Positions 1 through 11,000 of a DNA stretch of 64,000 nucleotides are shown here, one piece after another; positions within the stretch are counted from its first letter, which is position 1; each line of letters starts with the position of its first letter. The stretch is from contig JALMGJ010000002.1 in the NCBI GenBank assembly GCA_023362775.1, forward strand, positions 105,567,981-105,631,980. Reading direction: 5' to 3'. Source of the stretch: Charina bottae. Taxonomy: Eukaryota > Chordata > Lepidosauria > Squamata > Charinaidae. Below the pieces are notes generated by a model that worked only from the letters and a program-made list of their open reading frames with translations, ran no database searches and was not told the DNA's origin. Made by a program: the position numbers and the translations under genes.

Positions 1-1285
1 TTATCTGATGCAAAATGCATTGCTGGGGACAATTAGATTGCAAAGACAATCAAATTAATTAATTACAATCAACAAACTGTATTCAGTAACTACCTCTGCC
101 CCCTACAATAGATAAAGACTTGACTTTCTTCATAAAAATAAATGATTCCACTTTGTTTTGGAGAAAACCATTATAGCACAGAGAATATTATATTATATTA
201 TATTATATTATATTATATTATATTATATTATATTATATTATATTATATTATATTATATTATAGTCAGCAAGATACAGTTCTGACGAACAAAATAAGTAAA
301 CTGTCTGACATAACAGACAGAAGGCTGTGGTAGTATATCAAGTGGGGCTTGAAAATTAAATATGCCTCAGTACAATATGCCCTCAATTTCCATGAGAAAC
401 ATTAACAGACTCTTCCAGCCTGATTATTTTTGTCAGGAAGATTTCAGAAACTTCTGTAGTAAGCACAGAGTGTGCTACTTCTGTGCAGTTTGAAAAACAA
501 CCAACATATACTATCTCATGCTATTTTGCTAACATATTTTCTTCCTGCTTGAGATTATTAGTATCAAAAAGTGTGTCAGTTAATGCAACATGAATGAAGT
601 AAACAAATACTCTTTGCAAACGAACTAATATAATAATGTAATAATATGGATTAATGACTGTATTTTGTCATATCTATCTTGATATGGCTAGGTGTGACAT
701 ATAAAACCAATTAATGCAGTACTTTCCTTGCTTATTCTTTAGGTGCTTGCATCTTACAGTTACATTTACATTTTTATAATACCTTTCTGTTTATTTTCAA
801 TATAAATTGAAGATAGCATGTAACACTTTTTAGGAAGATAATTTCTAAAAATGTCCAGCATTTCACACATATTAAGTGATCTTGGCATCAAAACTGTTGA
901 ACTAGAAAGGTTTCCTGTGGATATTGTCAATGTATGTTGCCTGCTGTCATCTGATGCATTTATGAAGCTACTTATGAATTTACAACAACAACAAAAAGAG
1001 ACACTTTAAAAATAATTAACCTAAAATTAGCTTTAACTCTATTGTTGAAAATATACACTCTTCCTCTATGGTGATTATTCTCTTTTGGTTATTTGTAAAC
1101 CTGTAGTTTTAATCTTTTGAATCTTGGGAACCACATCTAGAAACCACTGCTTAATTTTTTTTTACAGTTATCTGCACAGTGATAGTAGTACAGACTTGTC
1201 AAGTTTATAAACCACAGGAAAATGTGAATCATCAATTAAAATAAAGGTTGGTGTTGTTGGTTCTTTGTATTTTATTTTCTGCCTC
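1..1285. other. Intronic sequence, no gene seen
   Basis: Apart from the TATTA microsatellite at 186-262, this AT-rich stretch holds no coding segment or repeat family I recognise. By position it lies 3' of the teneurin exon on the transcript (minus) strand and is inferred to be intron. The expected next teneurin exon is not visible. Confidence 0.5.
186..262. repeat. (TATTA)n microsatellite
   Basis: About 15 uninterrupted copies of a 5-base unit. The short open frame across it, with repeated Ile-Leu-Tyr-Tyr, is an artefact of the repeat. Confidence 0.97.
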
Positions 1286-1500
1286 TTATAGGTTCATCAA
1301 CTGGAGATCCCCAAGCCTCTTGGCATAGCCACGTTTCGAGGTGTTTCCAGAAGCTCCCAAGGATGGAGCCATTCTAACCTCTGGGTTTATGATGTTCCAT
1401 AGGGCAGGTGCTACAGCAGAAATGGCCCATCTCCTGGGTCCTGCCAGATGTAACTCCTGATTCCGACTAATCCCAAGTAGTAATATATAGCCCACTCAGG
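1286..1500 (-). mobile_element. L2-type LINE fragment (C-terminal RT region)
   Basis: Minus-strand translation gives the signature of the far C-terminus of squamate L2 reverse transcriptases: AGPRRWAISAVAPALWN followed by PEVRMAPSL. Only this short tail of the protein remains, with stops on both sides. The family is assigned by likeness to the longer copies at 36803-38430 and 47700-48660. It is a dead 5'-truncated copy inside the intron. Confidence 0.75.
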
Positions 1501-3005
1501 CAGAAATGGCAATTGTGGTTCTGTAGTGAATCAGCTCTTTAGCCATGCTTGGATATCTATGTACTACTGTTTTTCAATGTGATGGCTGTTAGCTAAATGT
1601 GCACACCATTGCACCCTAACTGCTATGGCTTTATTTATTGCAGTGTACATATTTTTAAGGTAAACATATGAGTGTGCCTCTCTATTATTATTTTTACAAA
1701 ACTACTTCCTAGTTTCATCCTGGGTGCTATCAGTTATGACAGGTCATTCTGCCCAGCCAAGGAAAGCAAACTCTGAAACAGCTGATGGGCATAAAGCTTG
1801 ACAGAGGCCATCTTGCTGGCCTGGAATTGCTGGCCTGGTAATATTAGCCTTAAATGAACGGAAGTAAGAAGAAGAAAAAAACAGCAACATTTCCTCTGCT
1901 ACCATGCCCTTTACATTGGGACCTAGGTTTTTTCACCATTGCAGAGCTGAGGCATATGGATTCCAGTATAATATTTTTCCAAGGTTTTATTAAGACTGCT
2001 GCTTATTGAAATGAACAAATTATTTATATGCACAAGGTCTGAAATCCGTATCTTTGTTCTCCTGGACATTTGCTTCCTTTCTTTTTTTCCTCCCCCTCTA
2101 AAAAGGCTCAAGTTCAACCTGTGATATGACATTCAGCCTTGGTCTCTGTGAATGAAACTTCTGTCCATCATACCACTGGAAGGACACAAGTGCCTTACTA
2201 ATGAAATAAAATAACAATGCAGCAAGCTTACATTAGAAACAAACTAGAATGATTCTTTTTTAATGTCATACCATACATTAGCATAGTGATTGTACAGGAT
2301 TAGAATTCTCAACTGACCAGAAATCAAAATCTCTCCTGGTCTGTTCTTGTGTCCTTACAATAATTTGATTGGCAAAAATCAGCAAATGAAACATTTCTTT
2401 CCACTTGCTCATATCTAGAGATTAAAGGAGCAGCTCTAAATCCTCTGGAGGGGAAAAAAGAAAAAAAGAACCTTAATTTTCACTGAAAGTTTCAGATACT
2501 TAGACTAACAACATCAATAGTATTTCCATTTATGTAAAAGTCCTCATATAATTTTAAAAATAAAAATAATCTACAATTTCATTTGAAATGTACTGATTGA
2601 TTTAAAAAATTGATTATTCTACTTTCTTGCAAAATCCCTGCTTTTCTTAGTTTTTCCAATATGGAGGAATGGAAGACATCATCTCTTTCTTCTGAAAGGA
2701 GGCATAGATAGATGGCCATGATTCATATTAAAAGATCCTCTGAATCTCTTTGTTGGAAGATAATATTCAAAATAAGGCTCTTTTCCAAACTATTACAATT
2801 AAGCAAGATTGTAGCCAAACTTGCCCTTAAAATAAACTACCCAGCCTGAGAAACTTCACAACAAGGAACTGTTGCAATCAAATCCTGCAAATGTGCTCCA
2901 ATAAAAAACAATTATTTACAACTTAAGGCTAAGTTGGAAGACATGGGGGATTGACTTCAGCTTTCTGAGATTTTTCAAGAACAAAAGATACAACTGCGAC
3001 CTCAC
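1501..3005. other. Intron immediately 3' of the teneurin exon
   Basis: No recognisable repeat or second exon was found. On the minus strand this is the start of the intron that follows the donor site at 3001-3005. Open frames here, such as 1923-2132 on the minus strand, have no recognisable domain. Confidence 0.5.
3001..3005 (-). promoter_or_regulatory. 5' splice donor of teneurin exon
   Basis: On the minus strand the exon ends in GGCAAAG and the intron begins GTGAGG, a good match to the vertebrate donor consensus. The intron interrupts the reading frame after the first base of a codon (phase 1). Confidence 0.85.
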
Positions 3006-3128
3006 CTTTGCCTCCAGATGGCACGGTTCCTACATCATCAGAGCCTGGCAAGCCTGTCCTTATTCCATTGTTAAAGGTGTGTCCATCTGCTGGTTGTAGC
3101 TGCCAATTTAGCCCAAGCATATGCATTG
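3006..3128 (-). CDS. TENM2: Teneurin (probably teneurin-2) internal exon: end of the transmembrane helix and start of the ectodomain
   Basis: Teneurins are large type II transmembrane adhesion proteins that dimerise and bind latrophilins at synapses. This 123-nt exon encodes 41 codons including [28 protein letters not shown] and TVPSGGK. This is the stretch where the transmembrane helix ends and the extracellular juxtamembrane region begins, before the EGF-like repeats. From memory of the paralogues, the ADGHTFNNG core fits TENM2 better than TENM1, 3 or 4. The exon is flanked by a pyrimidine tract with CAG on the 5' side and GTGAGG on the 3' side, and both junctions are phase 1, so it can be skipped without a frameshift. 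There are no stops. It looks conserved and functional and is the only host coding exon I can identify here. The gene runs on the minus strand. Teneurin is near certain; the paralogue is about 80 percent sure. Confidence 0.9.
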
Positions 3129-3158
3129 CTGCAAGACACAGAAAGGCAGGAAAAATAA
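3129..3158 (-). promoter_or_regulatory. 3' splice acceptor and polypyrimidine tract of teneurin exon
   Basis: Read on the minus strand, this is a T/C-rich tract ending TGTCTTGCAG directly before the exon base at 3128. It is a strong vertebrate acceptor. The preceding exon must end with one base of the Ala codon (phase 1). It is not visible in the 61 kb upstream. Confidence 0.85.
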
Positions 3159-3236
3159 GCATACAATGAATTTATTATTAAAGTTGAGAGGGAAAAGATA
3201 TCCATTTTAAATGGGTATTTCCTCTCTAAGATAGAT

Positions 3237-3243
3237 ACACACA

Positions 3244-3290
<47 letters not shown>
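3237..3290. repeat. Compound (CA)n(GA)n microsatellite upstream of the exon
   Basis: Twelve CA units are followed by fifteen AG units. In the teneurin pre-mRNA the order is (CU)n then (GU)n, ending about 110 nt before the acceptor. Such tracts bind PTB, CELF and TDP-43 type splicing regulators (general knowledge); no effect here is shown. Confidence 0.97.
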
Positions 3291-3293
<3 letters not shown>

Positions 3294-4074
3294 ACATTTC
3301 TTGAATTACTACACAAGCAGTCAAAAGGAAAACATTAGACTACACACATATACATGTACATGTGTGCAAGTTTCTCATTATAACATTAAAATTAATTACT
3401 TCTTTCTTAATTGCCTGCTAAGGAGAACTTATTCAGAACATGTTTTTCTTTTTCTTTTGGTTTACAAAGATTGCAGTACTATATATGCCTTGCACTTACA
3501 ATCAGTTTCCCTAAGTGGATTTACTGCTGAATAAACAAGACCAGGCATATGCTAGAAGGCTGAGAACTGCCTAGACTTAAACTTGTGAAGTAAACAATCT
3601 CAGTATTTTAACATACCCAGAGTTAATTTTAACATATTTAAATAGCACTCCGAAAAACTCTTATCTTTTAACTAGAAGTCACTTCATGACAGGGTTGTTA
3701 TGTTTCTGGAAAAAGAATCAGGAAATCAACATGTGAAGAATAGCTGTGTCAGTAGTTCAATTGTTTTTAAGAATTGAAAATATAAATTATAGTGGGAGAT
3801 ACCCATTTTTTCAGTACGTACTAGCCATTCATTTATTTTGTTCAATTGTATTGATTGTCCCACAGAGCTTTTTAGTCTTAGGGTTTCTTTTAAGCCTTTT
3901 AAAAACATGGAGAAAGAGCTATTTTTACCTCTCTAAAGTAAGTGAGTAATGTGTCCTCTGGATATCATTGCATTTCACATCAGTGCTGATGTGTATTTTC
4001 TAGCCAAGGCAGGACTGTCTTTGGATATGGTGTGAATTGGGCCTACATGTATATGATATAGCCACAGATTCTTC
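3291..4074. other. Intronic sequence, no gene seen
   Basis: Unique AT-rich sequence. The short open frames at 3301-3534 and 3726-3949 carry no recognisable motif. Confidence 0.5.
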
Positions 4075-4190
4075 CAGCGAGTGCTGGAGCTCACTCCGTC
4101 ATGCAGGGCTAAGGATTCGAACCTCCGAACTTGCGACCTTCCAATCGACAAGCCTGGCGTCTTACCCACTGAGCCACCATGCCCCTCTAA
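4075..4190 (-). mobile_element. tRNA-derived SINE (family A), head part only
   Basis: The reverse complement carries the Pol III promoter of the SINE seen in full at 17175-17499: box A TGGCTCAGTGG near 4175 and box B GGTTCGAATCC near 4115. The tail half is missing. It abuts an L2 fragment. Confidence 0.85.
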
Positions 4191-4194
4191 GGTA

Positions 4195-4537
4195 GTTCTT
4201 ACAGTTAAGCTAAAAAATTTTGAGGCGGTTCTAAGAGATCAGCCATCCCCAAGCGTGACCACTTTCCTTCTTTCCTTCTTGCCCCAGGTGAGATCACAGA
4301 GCCAAGTTTTTATTTTTTTCCTTAAGTCCAGGAGTGAAGGGGCCTGTCTTATCTCTGGGGGGAGGGTGTTCCATAGGGCAGGTGCTGCTGCAGAGAAGGT
4401 CACCTCCGAGACCCCGCTAGATGGAATTCTTTCATAGAGGGGGTCCACAGCATGCCCTCTCTGCAAGATCGGGTGGGACAGGATGATGTAATGGGGATGA
4501 GGCTGGGCCCTGGGCCCATGCCATGTAGGGCTTTAAA
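4195..4537 (-). mobile_element. L2-type LINE 3' fragment
   Basis: The minus strand encodes the L2 C-terminal signature: VTFSAAAPALWN, LPPEIRQAPSLL and KTWLCDLTWG. The copy stops at the point where the Tc1 element begins, and no L2 sequence resumes beyond the Tc1. So either the L2 copy was truncated just there or its 5' continuation was lost. Confidence 0.85.
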
Positions 4538-4539
4538 TA

Positions 4540-4567
4540 CACTGCTCAAAAAAATAAAGGGAACACT
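4540..4567 (+). repeat. Left terminal inverted repeat of the Tc1 element
   Basis: Core GCTCAAAAAAATAAAGGG, matched in inverse orientation at 6089-6118. The TA at 4538-4539 is the target duplication. Confidence 0.9.
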
Positions 4568-4836
4568 GAAACAACACAATGTAAGTCCAAGTCAATCACA
4601 CTTCTGTGAAATCAAACTGTCCACTTAGGTAGCAACACTGATTGACAATCAATTTCACATGCTGTTGTGCACATGGAATAGACAATAGGCGGAAAGCATA
4701 GGCAGTTAGCAAGACATCCCCAATAAAGGAGTGGATCTGCAGGTGGTGACCACAGACCACTTCTCAGTTCCTATGCTTTCTGGCTGATGGTTTGGTCACT
4801 TTTGAATGCTGGCGGTGCTTCCACTCTAGTGGTAGC

Positions 4837-5861
4837 ATGAGACGGAGTCTACAACCCACACAAGTGGCTCAGGTAGTGCAGCTCATCCAGGATGGCACAT
4901 CAATGCGAGCTGTGGCAAGAAGGTTTGCTGTGTCTGTCAGCGTAGTGTCCAGAGCATGGAGGCGCTACCAGGAGACAGGTCAGTACATCAGGAGACGTGG
5001 AGGAGGCCGTGGGAGGGCAACAACCCAGCAGCAGGACCGCTACCTCCGCCTTTGTGCAAGGAGGGACAGGAGGAGCACTGCCAGAGCCCTGCAAAATGAC
5101 CTCCAGTGGGCCACAAATGTGCGTGTGGCTGCTCAAACGGTCAGAAACAGACTCCATGAGGGTGGTATGAGGGCCCGACGTCCACAGGTGGGGGTTGTGC
5201 TTACAGCCCAACACCGTGCAGGATGTTTGGCATTTGCCAGAGAACACAAGATTGGCAACTTCGCCACTGGCGCCCTGTGCTCTTCACAGATGAAAGCAGG
5301 TTCACACTGAGCACATGTGACAGATGTGACAGGGTCTGGAGACGCCGTGGAGAACGTTCTGCTGCCTGCAACATCCTCCAGCATGACCGGTTTGGCAGTG
5401 GGTCAGTAATGGTGTGGGGTGGCATTTCTTTAGGGGGCCGCACAGCCCTCCATGTGCTCGCCAGAGGTAGCCTGACTGCCATTAGGTACCGAGATGAGAT
5501 CCTCAGACACCTTGTGAGACCATATGCTGGTGCGGTTGGCCCTGGGTTCCTCCTAATGCAAGACAATGCTAGACCTCATGTGGCTGGAGTGTGCCAGCAG
5601 TTCCTGCAAGACGAAGGCATTGATGCTATGGACTGGCCCGCCCGTTCCCCAGACCTGAATCCAATTGAGCACATCTGGGACATCATGTCTCGCTCCATCC
5701 ACCAACGCCACGTTGCACCACAGACTGTCCAGGAGTTGGGGGATGCTTTAGTCCAGGTGTGGGAGGAGATCCCTCAGGAGACCATCCGCCACCTCATCAG
5801 GAGCATGCCCAGGTGTTGTAGGGAGGTCATACAGGCACGTGGAGGCCACACACACTACTGA
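4837..5861 (+). pseudogene. Tc1 transposase, one-base-deletion frameshift
   Basis: The enzyme would bind the terminal repeats and cut and paste the element. The frame starting at Met 4837 ([14 protein letters not shown]) covers the N-terminal paired-like helix-turn-helix DNA-binding region ([20 protein letters not shown]) and an arginine-rich linker. Near 5247 the frame is lost by one missing base, and the alternative frame continues to 5861. The second part holds the whole catalytic DDE domain: first Asp in FTDESRF (about 5289), second Asp in QDNARPH (about 5562), and Glu in PDLNPIEHIWD 34 residues later, which is the DD34E spacing of Tc1. All three catalytic residues are intact and there are no internal stops, so the copy is young or recently inactivated. 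An earlier Met at 4792 lies in frame but is not the family start. Confidence 0.93.
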
Positions 5862-6088
5862 GCCTCATTTTGACTTGTTTTAAGGACATTACATCAACGT
5901 TGGATCAGCCTGTAGTGTTCTTTTCCACTTTAATTTTTGAGTGTAACTCTACATCCAGACCTCCAGGGGTTGCTTACATTTGATTTCCATTGCTTTTTGT
6001 GTGATTTTGTTGTCAGCACATTCAACTATGTAATGAACAAAGTAATTAATACGAATATTTCATTCATTCAGATCTAGGATGTCCTATT

Positions 6089-6118
6089 TCAGTGTTCCCT
6101 TTATTTTTTTGAGCAGCT
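6089..6118 (-). repeat. Right terminal inverted repeat of the Tc1 element
   Basis: Inverted copy of the left end. The outermost bases read GAGCAGCT rather than the expected GAGCAGTG, so the end is slightly eroded. TA follows at 6119. Confidence 0.88.
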
Positions 6119-6120
6119 TA

Positions 6121-7399
6121 TATAATTTATATATCTTTTGATTTGCAATATTTGAGCCAAAAATTCTGTTGCAAAATTTCAGGGGAGTGCAAATTAGATG
6201 AACTTGTTTAATAACATGAAGTTAAAATTCATTAATATTCATAAACTGATCAACAATAGTCAGAATCCTTAGATCTCCACATGACACTTTATATTTAGAA
6301 CTGCCCTTGGTTTCAAATTAAATTGTTGTTGTGATTTTCTTCTCTTTTCTGTTTAAAGTGATTTGTGTGTATTGCATTTTGCTTCTTTATTTACAGGTAT
6401 TTATTTAAATCCCAGAAAGCTGCTTATAGAAAACCACAAATTATATTACTTATAAATTGTACATATGTACATCTCCATAAATAAAGATAGGTTTCATGGC
6501 AAAATTTCTATCACTTATAAAACTGAACAGGGAACAATAGATACATTCTGTATTACCAAGATGGTCATGTTCTGGGCTGCAAGAAATACTGTGGAATTCC
6601 CTTGCTAAGAGGTCCCCCTCTGGCTTCTTTTACATGTAGTCATATCCCAATTTGAGATTTGTGATCCACCCATGTACCTGTGATGCTATGAGGCCTGCAT
6701 AGATGTTTGCAAGATAAGCTGATTAATCTTTGGTTCAGAGAAAATACTGTGAAGATGGTTTTGCAGTGTTTTCCCTGGAGATACAGAGTGGGTTGTTTCC
6801 TACTCCTACCTTTCTGCTCTTCTGCGTTACTGCTCCCCCTAAAACCAAGGTACAATCAAGACAACCAAAGACGCTTTTGCAACATCTTTTTTAGTTGCTC
6901 AGGTGCTCTGAGGGCTGGTTGGGCTGCTCCCACAGAAGTAGCTATTTTCCTTTCCTTTCACTACAAAACCCAGAGAGGGAACAGTGGTGATATAAGTGAG
7001 GTATCAGCTTGCTGTTATTTTTTACGCCCACTCATTGGCAAGCTAGAGGAGGCATCAGACAGCAAAGTGGGCAAGGACGGAGGAATGGTAGCAGTGAGGA
7101 TACTTGTGCAGTAGCAGAAAAATATTTCAGGGGGCATGAGAAGTTAAACTGGTAACTGGGTGGAAGAGTCCTCTGGTATACTTCCCCAGGAGAGCAGGAG
7201 GCAAAATAGTTGTGACATTTGTACCTTGTTCTTTTTCCCATACTGTCACCTGCCTAGAAGGAAGCATCAGGGACCATAAATAGGAAAGAGGAGAGCTTGA
7301 GAAGCTGAGTCAGTCTCTCTGCATTAGGACTTTAAAGTGCATACATACAGCCTGGTGTCAGATTTCCTGTATGAAATTGGCAAATATTTTCTGTACGGA
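6121..7399. other. Intronic sequence, no gene seen
   Basis: Unique AT-rich sequence. Open frames at 6707-7114 and 7032-7241 show no conserved motif. Confidence 0.5.
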
Positions 7400-8080
7400 G
7401 AAAAGTGTCTCATGATGACGTAACGCCAGGTGGCTAGATAACAAAAAGCCTTCCCATAACTTTGAATGGCTTTGTTTACATCTCATCATTAGATATGAAA
7501 CTAGAAGGTACCACGTGACGTCTTGTTATGGCTAGTGCCCACACAAGCAATGGGACCTTCCCATGAGAACAATTCCCCCTGAAGCCTTCGTGGGAAGCCC
7601 TGGGAGAACAGGGAGGGGGAGATCACGTGCTTGCTTAGATGCAGCACTGCCACCTTGTGCTATGGCCTACACAAAGGCCTGGTGTGTGTCACACCTAACT
7701 TCCAGCCAATCAGAAAGCTGGAAGAACTGAATATCTAACCATGCAAAATGGTGTTCTATGCTTCTTGATTTTTTGTGTCTTTTAGCCATGTAGTTCTTCA
7801 CGTGTATTCTACTTCTGCGGACTGGGCAGTGCGTAGTTATGCCTGGCTTTGGGTATAGGCCGTGGCATGAGCTCTGGCCCTGGGATCAATACACGGATCT
7901 CTGCTTATAAGTTTGTTTTTGTTTTTCCTTATTGCAATAATGTAACATTTGCATTTATTGCCTTAACTATATATGCATTTATTGCCTTATGCTACAAGTA
8001 AAGAACTTTTAGCCCTAAACGCTGCACTCTTGTCTGGTTTATTCTCAAGCCTTGATTTTTTCCCTATAAGCCAGCGTACA
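7400..8080 (+). mobile_element. Possible solo LTR of an endogenous retrovirus or LTR element
   Basis: The segment is richer in GC than its surroundings. It has the order of signals expected of an LTR: CCAAT box at about 7706, TATAAG at about 7904, AGTAAAGAAC as a possible polyadenylation signal at about 7997, then a U5-like end (CTTGTCTGGTTTATTC). There are no flanking genes and no clear terminal TG/CA pair or target duplication, so the limits are approximate. A 15-base unit is repeated inside at 7950-7964 and 7975-7989. It may instead be another repeat type. Confidence 0.35.
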
Positions 8081-8084
8081 TCCT

Positions 8085-11000
8085 ATCACCTGGATCCCTC
8101 AGAACTTCCTGATATTTTATGCTTGGAAACTCAGAGAACTAAGAACTGATCTCACATGCACCAAAATCTACAGCTTGGGATTCATTCCTCATTGTTTAGA
8201 TACACAATTAAAGTCAGGATTATTGTCTCTATTGTAATTAAATGTGCTTTGAATTACTGAGCCCACTTACTAAGCTTGGAAGTACTTCACAAGAGCCATC
8301 ATCACTCAAAATCATATCATCACCACCACCACCACACCTTGCTGTAATCAGTGTTACACATGAAATAGTTTTGTTAAAATTTACATTAATGTCTTGCAAG
8401 GGATCAAACAGTTGTGGACTGGAAAGCAGACACATAATGGGTTAATTTCTCAGAGGAGTGTCTCCAGGGCCTTCGGTTTAAATGTGGCAGAGCTCACAAG
8501 TGAAATAAATTTGGAGGCCTCACCTTCAATGGTACTTATGCCTACAGTTCAGAAGGAACACAATTCATCACCACTGACAGGACCTCCTCAAGAGAGACTA
8601 GCAAATGGAATAGCAGGATCTTGGCGGTCAGGATAAAAGGCCAGCTGAACTGCAGGGTAGTGAAACAGATCCAGGCCTGACATCTTTACCTTCCATTCTG
8701 TCTAGGACAATCAGTCATTTTCAAATATATGAATACCACAGTGGCAAAAAGACTACCTGGTGGAATTTCCTAAAGATGTTGGAGTCGGTAAATCTGTCAA
8801 TAAAAAGAGCCACACCTGTGCTGGGAAGAGGTGGGGGAAAGCAAATAGATCACAGTGAATATAGCCAAACTGAATTTTATTTCAGCTGCTGCTGCTGACT
8901 AGCCACACCACACCACTGTAGAGGCACTGAGCAATAATAAAGGGAGATCCTCGGAAAACAAGAGATCATATCCTTTCACATAGAGAGGTCACAGGAGCTT
9001 TGTGGGGCATCACTAAACTGTTCTCACACAAAAGTGCTTGGTAAAGGATGAAGAGCCAATCAATAAGTATTAGATGAAATATGTGGAGTGACATAGTCAT
9101 CTGCTTGTGTAAATACAGTAGCCAGCTACATGTTGTGTTTAGAGAGAGGGTTACCAAGAGCTGATTTCCCCCCCTTAAGGATCCGCACTGTCAGCATATA
9201 ACAAGAGCAGAAAATACACAGTTCTCATCTCAAAGGAAAAGTGATAAATCTGTCAATGTCCAAGAGCTTCAGCAGATACTAGATTTTTATGGATAACAAA
9301 ATCAAGCAGTCAATCAAATCTGTATTTCAATGATAGACAAACATAAAATACAATCAGGAGAAATTACACCTATTTCAATAATAACAGTGAAACATATAAG
9401 ACCTATAAGATAATTGAAACTAGGACTGCTAACACTATAGTATAATGTTAAAACAGTAAGATCTCTCCATAAAAATTCTTAATATTAATACTAAGACTAT
9501 GGGCTAAAAGCATGGGGGGGGGGGCCTCTGAAGGCCACTAACAGGATGTAAAAAAGATAAAGATAAAAAGGATTCTCAGTAAGTTGTATAACAGCATTTT
9601 TTTACATAAAGGGTTTAAAGGATCTTTCTAAAAAGTACAAATGAGACACCAGAGGGAAAAATATAATTGGAACTATAAGTAATTTCAAACGATACAAGGA
9701 ATGTTTTTAATGGTGAAAATGTTGCTCAATATATTGCTGCCAAATGGCTACAAATTTATTTTCTTAAACATTAGGACTGAAGTGAATGAATGTTGTTCTT
9801 TTTCAAAGTTTTTTTTCCTGTTTAATGAAACTGATTAGAGCTCAGTTTTGGAGTCTGGAAGCTAACTAGTAAAATCTGTCTTGTCTGACTGACCTATAAA
9901 TCCTGACATCTGTTCAGAAGTTGCTTCTTCTGACTGCCTCTGAAGACCCAAGGACCTTTAAGCATCAGCAGATTATTTTAGTATATCCTAAACAGCTTTG
10001 GGATGCTTTTATATCACTGCAACATACATAGCTTTGCCCTATTAATCTAATTCCCAACCATGCACCTGTTTGGATGTTTTGAGCCACCCAAAATGTGTAC
10101 AGAATCAAATGTCTCAAAGCTTTTGTCATAAATTCCCTTCTGCCTGTACCATAGGCTGATTCTGTGGGCTTCAGAAGCAATTGTGAGAAATTTGCTAGGT
10201 ATCTCAGTTCCAAAGTTAAACCTTTGCACTCGTCTGATAACACAGCATGTATTAAGCAAATGGCTGAGGGGCAGTTTTAGTTATGCTGGGAATGCAGAAG
10301 ACATAAAACATGAGACTTACGTGGCACAAATGACAGTGGTTAAATGGTAGTTATATGAGAGTATAATTTTATGTAATTCTAGTAAAAGGAGCTTGATATC
10401 AGTACACAGAGAGGTTAAATTAGGCAATCTAAAGGATGCCCTAGTCCATCTCTACAATTAAAAACAAAACATTGGAACTAATTGTGATGGTTTGAACTAT
10501 AAAAGGAATGCAATGAAAGCTGCAAATATACACACTTATAAGTAAATTCTATTGAAGTGTGGAAGATCGTTTCTGAATAAAGATTGGAGATCATTTTATT
10601 GGGTATGTTATGTCATACTAAGTTTATGTTTTATTAAAACATGTCAGTGTTCACTTGTGCTGATAAAATTCAACTGAGACTTCTGCTTGATGTTCAGCCT
10701 CAATTTCCAAAGCATCAAGTAGAGATAAAGAAAAGGCAATGAAAAAGGCATCCTTTCCATTTGAGACTCATCTGTCCACTACTACCTCTGACACCAGGTA
10801 GGGAGAACAGAAGAACTAATGACTGTCATCATGGATACTGTTGAAAGATAAATGATATACCTAAAGACAACAGTGAAAAAGGGAAAGTCCAAGTTCCAAT
10901 CAATCCTATGTAATTTTTTTTTATTTTTGGAATCTTGTTTTTCTTAAGCACATAAAAAGAATTGGAAACTAGGAACAGAAGCCATCTGGTAATTTGCAGT

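Larger units (their letters stand above)
4540..6118 (+). mobile_element. Tc1/mariner transposon, near full length
   Basis: About 1.58 kb. The left end begins CACTGCTCAAAAAAATAAAG at 4540 after a TA target dinucleotide. The right end carries the inverted copy (CTTTATTTTTTTGAGCAG) with one or two decayed terminal bases before TA at 6119-6120. The inner terminal-repeat sequences and the transposase gene belong to the Tc1-like group that is abundant in teleosts and lampreys, a group linked in the literature to horizontal transfer. The copy is well preserved and spoiled mainly by a one-base deletion in the transposase gene. Confidence 0.95.

Noticed and set aside
142..333. Open frame with repeated Ile-Leu-Tyr-Tyr
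   Set aside because: Produced by the TATTA microsatellite; no coding evidence.
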